A DNA stretch of 50,350 bases from Roseisolibacter agri (GTDB taxonomy: Bacteria; Gemmatimonadota; Gemmatimonadetes; Gemmatimonadales; Gemmatimonadaceae): NCBI RefSeq assembly GCF_030159095.1, contig NZ_BRXS01000011.1, positions 1 through 50,350 on the forward strand. Reading direction: 5' to 3'. Below, in pieces: positions 7,288 to 13,639 of the stretch. The stretch's first letter is position 1. Each line of letters begins with the position of its first letter. The position numbers and the translations under genes were made by a program. The notes under the pieces were generated by a model. The model had not been told where the DNA came from and ran no database searches. It saw only the letters and a program-made list of their open reading frames with translations.

Positions 7288-8493
7288 GTGGCCCTCAACC
7301 CGACCTTCGTCCAGGACTTCGAGGCGCAGATCGCGCAGCTCAAGGCCGATCGCGTCTACAAGCGCCTGAACCACCTCGACTCGCCCCAGGGGCCGCGCGT
7401 GCGGATGGAGGGGCGCGGCGAGGTGGTGATCCTCTCGTCGAACAACTACCTCGGCCTCGCCGACGACCCGGCGGTCGTCGAGGCGGGGCACGAGGGGCTG
7501 CGCCGCTACGGCGCGGGCACGGCGAGCGTCCGCTTCATCTGCGGGACGTTCACCGTGCACCGCGAGCTGGAGACGGCGCTCGCCCGCTTCGTCGGCACGG
7601 AGGCGGCGCTGTCGTACGTCTCGGCGTGGAACGCCAACGAGGCGCTGACGGCGACGGTCGTCGAGGCGGGCGACTTCGTGATCTCGGACGAGCTGAATCA
7701 CGCGTCGATCATCGACTCGATCCGGCTCGCGAAGGCGATCAAGAAGTGCACGACCGCCGTCTACAAGCACTCGGACCTGGACGACCTGCGCGCGAAGCTG
7801 CGCGCCAACCGCGACGCCAAGCGGAAGCTGATCTGGACCGACGGCGTGTTCTCGATGGAGGGCTCGATCGCGAAGCTGCCGGACATCCTGCAGATCGCCC
7901 GCGAGGAGAACGCGGTCGTGGTGATGGACGACTCGCACGCGACGGGCGTCCTCGGCAAGACGGGGCGCGGCACGGCGGAGCACTTCGGCGTGCTGGGCGA
8001 GGTGGACGTCATCACGTCGACGCTCGGCAAGGCGCTGGGCGGGGCGGCAGGCGGCTTCATCGCCGGGCCGGCGGCGCTGGTGGACATGATGACGCAGCGC
8101 TCGCGCCCGCAGCTGTTCTCGAACGCGCTGCCGCCGACGGTCGCCGCGAGCTCGCTGGCGGCGGTGGAGCTGACGGAGCGCGAGCCGGCGCGCGTGGAGA
8201 CGCTGCGCGAGAACGCGCGCTACTTCCGCGAGCGCATCATCGAGGCGGGGTTCAAGCCGCTCGCGGGCGAGACGCCGATCATCCCGATCATCGTCGGCGA
8301 GACGGCGGCCGCGATCCAGATGAGCGATCTGCTGCTGGACGAGGGCGTGTTCGTGACCGGCTTCGGGTTCCCGGTGGTGCCGCAGGGACAGGCGCGCGTG
8401 CGCTGCCAGATCAGCGCGGCGCACACGCGGGACGATCTCGACTTCGCCGTCGCCGCGTTCAAGAAGGTCGGCGCGAAGCTCGGCATCATCTGA
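7288..8493 (+). CDS. kbl: Glycine C-acetyltransferase (2-amino-3-ketobutyrate CoA ligase)
   Basis: 401 aa PLP enzyme of the alpha-oxoamine synthase family, cleaving 2-amino-3-ketobutyrate with CoA to glycine and acetyl-CoA. GTG start at 7288. Landmarks: SSNNYLGLADDP near residue 50, the glycine-rich stretch GAGTASVRFICGT, the PLP-contacting DDSHATGVLG, and the PLP lysine in STLGKALGGAAGG. AONS/BioF/HemA relatives share these motifs; Kbl is chosen because tdh is immediately upstream and the length matches. There is no clear Shine-Dalgarno sequence at the GTG, consistent with translation coupled to the ankyrin gene 22 bp upstream. A large palindromic repeat follows the stop. Confidence 0.93.
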   Translation: MALNPTFVQDFEAQIAQLKADRVYKRLNHLDSPQGPRVRMEGRGEVVILSSNNYLGLADDPAVVEAGHEGLRRYGAGTASVRFICGTFTVHRELETALARFVGTEAALSYVSAWNANEALTATVVEAGDFVISDELNHASIIDSIRLAKAIKKCTTAVYKHSDLDDLRAKLRANRDAKRKLIWTDGVFSMEGSIAKLPDILQIAREENAVVVMDDSHATGVLGKTGRGTAEHFGVLGEVDVITSTLGKALGGAAGGFIAGPAALVDMMTQRSRPQLFSNALPPTVAASSLAAVELTEREPARVETLRENARYFRERIIEAGFKPLAGETPIIPIIVGETAAAIQMSDLLLDEGVFVTGFGFPVVPQGQARVRCQISAAHTRDDLDFAVAAFKKVGAKLGII

Positions 8494-8544
8494 GAAACCG
8501 CGAAGCGCTGCGTGACGGACGCCGTCGCACCGGCCCCGAACGGC

Positions 8545-8680
8545 GAACGGCATTGCAAGGATGAAGTTCTGAAAGGATCGGATAACGACGGATGGCTCCG
8601 CGTCTGGCGACGTTCCTCGCCGCGACGCGCAGCCATCCGTCGTTGTCCGATCTTCTCAGCTTCCGATCCCTGCTGCGTTT
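8545..8680. repeat. Dispersed long-hairpin repeat, family A, copy 1
   Basis: An imperfect inverted repeat of about 55-nt arms (8545-8602 and 8628-8680) around a 25-nt loop. Core of the left arm: ACGACGGATGGCTCCG; core of the right arm: AGCCATCCGTCGTT. A second copy at 33408-33550 shares the arm sequences, including GCAAGGATGAA and GACGGATGGCTCCG, but not the loop. Both copies lie directly after the stop of a plus-strand gene and between converging genes. About 35 bp beyond this copy (8716-8755) is a separate AGGTCCCTCGCTCCGCTCGG segment of a kind I recall seeing repeated in other soil bacterial genomes. Confidence 0.85.
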
Positions 8681-8768
8681 CAGTTTGGGTCCGGAGCGGC
8701 GACGCGAGCCACGCGTGACGGAAAGGCAGGTCCCTCGCTCCGCTCGGGACGACACCGAAGGGGCGCGC

Positions 8769-9092
8769 TCAGTCTCGGAGCTCGACGCGGATGATGAGCC
8801 GCTGCCAGCTCTCCACGTCGTCGGAGTGGACCTTGTCGACGACGGCGCCGGCGCGACCGCCCGCGAGCATCCAGGGCGCCAGCCAGACGGCGATCTGGAG
8901 CGAGAGGTGGCCGATGACGTCGCCGCCCGGCGCGTGCACGTAGACGGCCGGGATGTCGGCGCCGGGCGGATCGGGCACGAGAATGAGGCGGTCGCCGGCG
9001 TGCAGCCGGTGGACGACCGCCGTGCGGTCGCCGAAGACGGTGCCGAGCACCGCGGTGCGGAAGGGCTCGCGGTACGGCGGGGCGGAGGGCAT
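8769..9092 (-). CDS. HIRAN-like domain protein
   Basis: 107 aa single-domain protein. The pattern HRLHAGDRLILVPDPPGADIPAVYVHAPGGDVIGHLSLQIA (shown here split: VHRLHAGDRLILVPDPP, then AVYVHAPGGDVIGHL) resembles a HIRAN domain: a 'level of exposure then LV-D-P' strand, an 'AV-V-G--IGYL' hairpin, then a helix (AVWLAPWMLAGG). HIRAN domains bind single-stranded 3′ DNA ends, alone or on SNF2 helicases. No helicase is nearby. It converges on kbl across repeat family A. A weak profile match is the main alternative; the function of stand-alone HIRAN proteins is largely unknown. Confidence 0.55.
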   Translation of the reverse strand: MPSAPPYREPFRTAVLGTVFGDRTAVVHRLHAGDRLILVPDPPGADIPAVYVHAPGGDVIGHLSLQIAVWLAPWMLAGGRAGAVVDKVHSDDVESWQRLIIRVELRD

Positions 9093-9183
9093 CGGCGCGG
9101 GGGGCTCCGGTGATCGGGTCGAGGGAGAGCGGGCGCGGCGTCGCCGGCCCGCGAGGGCGTCAACGCCCGTGCGCGACGAACGG

Positions 9184-9189
9184 TATACT
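9184..9189 (+). promoter_or_regulatory. Candidate -10 box for the M14 peptidase gene
   Basis: TATACT at 9184-9189, 58 nt before the peptidase ATG and in a region that diverges from the HIRAN-like gene. The upstream GTCAAC (9159-9164) is a poor -35 at 19-nt spacing, so the promoter is tentative. Confidence 0.4.
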
Positions 9190-9247
9190 GAGCGCCCACC
9201 TCGGACGGCCCGCCCGGCGCCGCCGGGCGCTCTCCTCTCGGACCGCG

Positions 9248-11986
9248 ATGCCCCGCCCCATGTCCCCCCGCCCCACCCCCGCGCGCCGTCCCGGCGCCGC
9301 GCGCGTGCTCACCACGGCGCTCACCTCGGCGCTCACGACGGCGGCCGCCGCGTGCGTGTCGCTCGCCGCCCTGCCCGATGGGGCGACGGCGCAGGCCCGG
9401 CGCGCCGCGCCCGCCCCGCGCGCCACGTCGGTCGCCACGCCCAAGGCCCTGCTGGGGCTGGACGTCGGCGCGGACCGCGTGCTGGCGGACTGGGGACAGA
9501 TCACGCGCTACTTCGCCTCGCTGCCCGGCGCGTCGCCGATGGTGAAGGTGGACACGCTCGGCCGCACCACCCAAGGGCTGCCGCTGATCGTCGCGACCAT
9601 CTCCTCGCCCGAGAACATTCGCAATCTCGCGACCATCCGCCAGCGCCAGGCGCGACTCGCCGACCCGCGCGGCCTGTCGGCGGAGGAGCAGGCGCGGATC
9701 GTCGCGCAGCAGCCGGCGGTGGTGATGATCACCTGCAACATCCACGCGACCGAGATCGCGTCGTCGCAGATGGCGATGGAGCTCGCGCACCGGCTGGTCA
9801 CCAACGACACGCTGCGCCGCTCGCTGGACGACGTCGTGCTGCTGCTGGTCCCGTCGCTCAATCCCGACGGCCAGCAGATGGTGACCGACTGGTACCGCAG
9901 GGGCGTCGGCACGCCGTACGAGGGCGGCCCGCTGCCGTGGCTGTACCACGCGTACGTCGGCCACGACAACAACCGCGACTGGTACATGGCCACCCAGGTG
10001 GAGACGCGCCTGGTGACGGACCTGCTCTACCGCCGCTGGTTCCCGGCCGTGTTCTACGACGTGCACCAGCAGGGCAACGAGGGGATGCGCCTCTCGATCC
10101 CGCCGCACGTCGACCCGATCAACCCGAACGTGGACCCGCTGATCGTGCGCGGGATCAACCACATCGGGATGGAGATGGCGCTCGCGCTCGAGGAGCGCGG
10201 GAAGACGGGCGTCGGCGACGGCGTGACCTACGACCTCTGGTGGCACGGCGGCGCGCGCTCGACGCCGACGCGGCACAACATGGTCGGCCTGCTGACCGAG
10301 GCCGCGAGCGTGCGCATCGCGACGCCGATCACGCAGAAGGTGGAGGACCTGCGCGGGCATCCGCGCGGACTGCCGCGCTACGAGCAGAAGGTCAACTTCC
10401 CGAGCCCGTGGATGGGCGGGACGTGGCGGCTGCGCGACATCATGGACTACGAGCTGATCGCGGCCGAGGCGCTGGTGCGCATGCTGAGCCAGCAGCGCGA
10501 CCAGTACGTGCGCAACTTCGCGCAGCTCGGCCGCAAGCAGATCGCGGCCGGCGAGGCGGGCGGCCCGTGGGCGTACGTGATCCCCGCGACGCAGCGCGAC
10601 CCCGGTGCCGCCGCGCGCCTGGTGGAGGTGCTGCGCATCGGCGGCGTGGAGGTGGAGCGCGCGACCGCGGCGTTCCAGGCGAACGGGAAGTCGTATCCGG
10701 CCGGCAGCCACGTCGTGAAGATGGCGCAGCCGTACCGCGCGCACGCGAAGGACCTGCTGGAGGTGCAGCGCTTCCCGAAGATGGAGCGCTTCCCCGGCGG
10801 CCCGCAGGAGCGGCCGTACGACGTCGCCGGCTGGACGCTGCCGTTCCAGTTCGGCGTGGCGGTGGACGAGGTCGCGCAGCGCTTCGACGCGCCGACGAGC
10901 ATGGTGCGCGAGATCGACGTGACGACGCTGCGCGACCGCTGCGGCGCGACCGGCGGCGGCCAGTACCGCGTGCTGGACTCGCGCGACACGCGCAGCTACG
11001 CCATCGCGATGGCGGCGCTCGCGCGCGGCGTCCCGATGCGCATCGCGCAGGCGCCGGTGGCGCTGGGCGGCGGAGCGACCGCGGCCGCCGGCTCGTTCGT
11101 GCTGGAGCGCGCGGACGACGCGGCCACGCGCGCGTGCACGGAGGGCGGCACAGTGGCGACGCTGCCCGCGGGCCGCACCCTGCGCGCGGCACCGCGCGTC
11201 GGGCTGTACAAGCCGTGGACCGGCAACATGGACGAGGGGTGGACGCGCTGGGTGTTCGACCAGCACAAGGTCGCGTACACGAGCGTCACCGACTCGATCA
11301 TGCGCGCGGGCAACCTGCGCGCGCGCTACGACGTGCTGGTGGTGTCGGACATGGCGCTGCGCGAGGCGGAGCGCGGGCTGGCCGCGAGCGCGGCGCCCGC
11401 GCAGTACACGGGCGGGCTGGGCGCGGCGGGCACCGCGGCGCTGAAGGCGTTCGTGGAGGCGGGCGGCACGCTGCTGCTGTTCGACCGCGCGTCCGAGCTC
11501 GCGAGCGGCCCGCTCGGCATCCCGGTGCGGCGCATCACGCCGAACGTCGGGCGCGGCGGCGAGGGCGGCGGCGGCGCGGACGCCGACACGGTGCGCGTCG
11601 GTGCGCCCGTGCGTGAGCAGCTGTACGCGCCCGGCTCGGTGCTGCGCACGCTCGTCGACACGTCGAGCCCGATCACCGCGGGCATGTCGGACACGACGGC
11701 GGTGTACTTCACCAACTCGACGACGCTGGACGTCTCGGGCGTGCCGGGGGCGCGCGTGCTGTCGCGCTATCCGGCGCGCGGGGAGGACATCCTGATGAGC
11801 GGCTTCCTCACGGGCGCGTCGCAGATCGCGGGCAAGACCGCGGCGGCCGAGGTGCCGCTGGGACAGGGGCGCGTCGTGATGTTCGGCTTCCGCCCGCAGT
11901 ACCGCGGGCAGTCGATCGCGACGTTCAAGATGCTGTTCAACGCCATCCTGTCGTCGCCCGCGGCGGACGCGCGGCCGGCAACGTGA
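9248..11986 (+). CDS. Secreted M14-family zinc metallopeptidase
   Basis: 912 aa exported peptidase. A long N-terminal region with arginines and a hydrophobic Ala/Leu/Thr stretch ends at GATAQA, a likely signal peptidase site near residue 55. The zinc site is HATE (His166, Glu169) with the third ligand in YDVHQQG (His273); the candidate catalytic Glu is in LLTEAAS (about 351). NPDGQQ and NNRDWY are typical M14 substrate-binding motifs. The remaining ~500 residues include a type-1 glutamine-amidotransferase-like segment (DVLVVSDMAL ... GTLLLFDRAS), seen in large bacterial M14 proteins. The ATG at 9248 is chosen over an upstream in-frame ATG because the signal peptide follows it. It probably degrades peptides outside the cytoplasm. 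Confidence 0.87.
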   Translation: MPRPMSPRPTPARRPGAARVLTTALTSALTTAAAACVSLAALPDGATAQARRAAPAPRATSVATPKALLGLDVGADRVLADWGQITRYFASLPGASPMVKVDTLGRTTQGLPLIVATISSPENIRNLATIRQRQARLADPRGLSAEEQARIVAQQPAVVMITCNIHATEIASSQMAMELAHRLVTNDTLRRSLDDVVLLLVPSLNPDGQQMVTDWYRRGVGTPYEGGPLPWLYHAYVGHDNNRDWYMATQVETRLVTDLLYRRWFPAVFYDVHQQGNEGMRLSIPPHVDPINPNVDPLIVRGINHIGMEMALALEERGKTGVGDGVTYDLWWHGGARSTPTRHNMVGLLTEAASVRIATPITQKVEDLRGHPRGLPRYEQKVNFPSPWMGGTWRLRDIMDYELIAAEALVRMLSQQRDQYVRNFAQLGRKQIAAGEAGGPWAYVIPATQRDPGAAARLVEVLRIGGVEVERATAAFQANGKSYPAGSHVVKMAQPYRAHAKDLLEVQRFPKMERFPGGPQERPYDVAGWTLPFQFGVAVDEVAQRFDAPTSMVREIDVTTLRDRCGATGGGQYRVLDSRDTRSYAIAMAALARGVPMRIAQAPVALGGGATAAAGSFVLERADDAATRACTEGGTVATLPAGRTLRAAPRVGLYKPWTGNMDEGWTRWVFDQHKVAYTSVTDSIMRAGNLRARYDVLVVSDMALREAERGLAASAAPAQYTGGLGAAGTAALKAFVEAGGTLLLFDRASELASGPLGIPVRRITPNVGRGGEGGGGADADTVRVGAPVREQLYAPGSVLRTLVDTSSPITAGMSDTTAVYFTNSTTLDVSGVPGARVLSRYPARGEDILMSGFLTGASQIAGKTAAAEVPLGQGRVVMFGFRPQYRGQSIATFKMLFNAILSSPAADARPAT

Positions 11987-12030
11987 CGGGTCCGGCGAGG
12001 CGCACAACGCTCGCGCTTTAATAGATGTGG

Positions 12031-12071
12031 GACGAGGGGCGCGGCGTGACGTGGACGCCGCGCCCCTCGTC
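12031..12071 (+). terminator. Perfect 17-bp GC-rich stem-loop after the M14 peptidase gene
   Basis: GACGAGGGGCGCGGCGT (12031-12047), loop GACGTGG, then the exact complement (12055-12071). It starts 44 nt after the peptidase stop. It lacks a T tract. A TTTAAT box at 12017-12022 just upstream could instead make this hairpin part of the next gene's leader. Confidence 0.65.
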
Positions 12072-12151
12072 GTTCGGGCGATTCCCGCGCGCCGTCCCGG
12101 ATCGCCGGAGACGTCGCGCGCGGGCGTGCCACCCGCCTCGTCGGAGCCAGC

Positions 12152-12829
12152 ATGTCTCGCTGCCCTTCCCCGCTCGCCCGCCTCGCGTCGGCCGTCGTGC
12201 TGCTCGCGACGTCCGCCGGCGTCCTCTCGGCGCAGATCCCGGCCGCCGACACCGCGCGGCGCGCCTTCGCCGACTCGTGGTTCTGGGGCGTGAAGGGCGG
12301 CGCCGCCCGCTTCGGCACCGTCACCGACGGCTACAAGATCGCGCCGCTGGCCGGCGCCGACTGGCTCATCACGCGCAGGCGCGCGGCGCTGCTGGTGAGC
12401 GCGGAGCAGTCGTTCTTCGAGCACACGTCCGCGGTGGCGGAGCCGGGCGTGCCCGGCATGGGCCGCGTCGTCGACCTGAAGGACGCGCGCCGCTACTCGG
12501 CGACGGTGCTCGCGGTGCCGGGCATGCTCGGTCCGGTGCGCCCGTACGCGGGCCTGGGCCTCGCCATCGACGTGATGCGCGACGCGTCGCCGCAGGGCGA
12601 CTTCGAGAGCGCGTCGCACTGGGCGTCGGTGCAGGACGAGATCGACGACGGCTCGAGCAAGGCGTCGGTGCTGCTCGTCGCCGGCGGCCAGGTGCAGTTC
12701 GGCCGCGCCGCGGTGTTCCTGCAGGCCAACGCGACGCCCGCGCAGACGCGATCGCTGTGGAACCGCGGCGGCGTCGCGCAGCTCGAGGCGGGCTTCCGCT
12801 TCAACGTCGCGCCGTCGCGCGAGTACTGA
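12152..12829 (+). CDS. Exported hypothetical protein, possible outer-membrane barrel
   Basis: 225 aa with a clear signal peptide (basic MSRCPSPLAR, hydrophobic LASAVVLLATSAGVL, cleavage around LSAQ). The mature part has alternating polar/hydrophobic strands and Gly/aromatic turns (FWGVKGGAARFG, VRPYAGLGLAIDVM, QVQFGRAAVFLQA, VAQLEAGFRFNVAP), as in small outer-membrane beta-barrels, with a near-terminal aromatic residue. No named domain is recognised. It converges on the 3-methyladenine glycosylase gene; a long inverted repeat (12835-12846 with 12872-12883) spans the junction and may terminate both. Confidence 0.75.
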   Translation: MSRCPSPLARLASAVVLLATSAGVLSAQIPAADTARRAFADSWFWGVKGGAARFGTVTDGYKIAPLAGADWLITRRRAALLVSAEQSFFEHTSAVAEPGVPGMGRVVDLKDARRYSATVLAVPGMLGPVRPYAGLGLAIDVMRDASPQGDFESASHWASVQDEIDDGSSKASVLLVAGGQVQFGRAAVFLQANATPAQTRSLWNRGGVAQLEAGFRFNVAPSREY

Positions 12830-12859
12830 GGCGCGCGTTCCCGCGCCGTCAGCACACGC

Positions 12860-13639
12860 TCAGTACGGCGTGCGCGGGAACGCCTTCGGCGTGCGTGAGA
12901 CCCACGCGCTGCCAGCCACGAGATAGCGCAGCGGCCACTCGGCCGCGCGCGTGATGCCGATGCGCGGGGTGACGATCACCGCCGCATCGGCGATGGGGGC
13001 GCCGGCGCGCAGCGTCAGCGCCCCTGCTGCGTTCGGTGCGCCGTCGAGCCGCACGCCGTCCAGCCGACCGTCGATGCCGAGCGCTTCGGCGAGCTTGCCG
13101 GGACCGTTGGTGAGATCGCGGTCCGCGGGCACGCTGCCCGTGCGCACGGACCGACGCCGCCGCATCAGCTGCACGCCCTCTATTGGCTCGAGCGCGCGCA
13201 CGAGCACCGCGCTGCCGAAGCCCTCGGGCAGCGTGACCGCGTTGAAGCACCAGTGCATGCCGTAGATGCGGTAGACGTAGGCGACGCCCGGCGCGCCGTG
13301 CAGGAACCAGGTGCGGGCGGTGCGCCCCGCCACCGCGTGACACGCCGGATCGTGCGGGCCGAGATAGGCCTCCGTCTCGACGATGCGTCCGCTGGCGACG
13401 CCGTCGGCGGTGCGACACTGGAGCACCGCGCCGAGCAGCTCGCGCGCGACGAGGCGCGGATCGCGGTCGTAGAACGCGTCGGGATAGGGCGAGCCGGGAG
13501 GCACCGCCGGAAACGCCCCGGCGCCCCCTTCCTCGATCGCGGGACGGGCCGCGACGTGGGACGGGGGCGCCGGAGCGCCGTCGGCGACGCCGTGCGGGCG
13601 GCCGGCGTTCCGGCCCCCCGCGCGACGTCCCGGGGTCAT
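12860..13639 (-). CDS. 3-methyladenine DNA glycosylase (AAG/MPG family)
   Basis: 259 aa; the catalytic domain begins near residue 50 (YPDAFYDRDPRLVARELLG). GRIVETEAYLGPHDPACHA carries the catalytic Glu, AYVYRIYGMHWCFN the conserved Tyr-rich strand, VLVRALEP and NGPGKLAEALGI the family signatures. It flips and excises alkylated purines in base-excision repair. The first ~45 residues are low-complexity Ala/Pro/Gly and not part of the fold, so a later start is possible; however the ATG at 13639 overlaps the TGA of the upstream NYN gene (ATGA), a typical coupled start, and is kept. The transcript direction is NYN gene then this gene. Confidence 0.88.
   Translation of the reverse strand: MTPGRRAGGRNAGRPHGVADGAPAPPSHVAARPAIEEGGAGAFPAVPPGSPYPDAFYDRDPRLVARELLGAVLQCRTADGVASGRIVETEAYLGPHDPACHAVAGRTARTWFLHGAPGVAYVYRIYGMHWCFNAVTLPEGFGSAVLVRALEPIEGVQLMRRRRSVRTGSVPADRDLTNGPGKLAEALGIDGRLDGVRLDGAPNAAGALTLRAGAPIADAAVIVTPRIGITRAAEWPLRYLVAGSAWVSRTPKAFPRTPY

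Noticed and set aside
8486-12619. Very long minus-strand open frame (over 1,300 codons) opposite the M14 peptidase
   Set aside because: It is the antisense shadow of a well-supported peptidase gene; its translation is Arg/His/Ala-rich low complexity, typical of antisense frames in GC-rich DNA, and it runs through repeat DNA.
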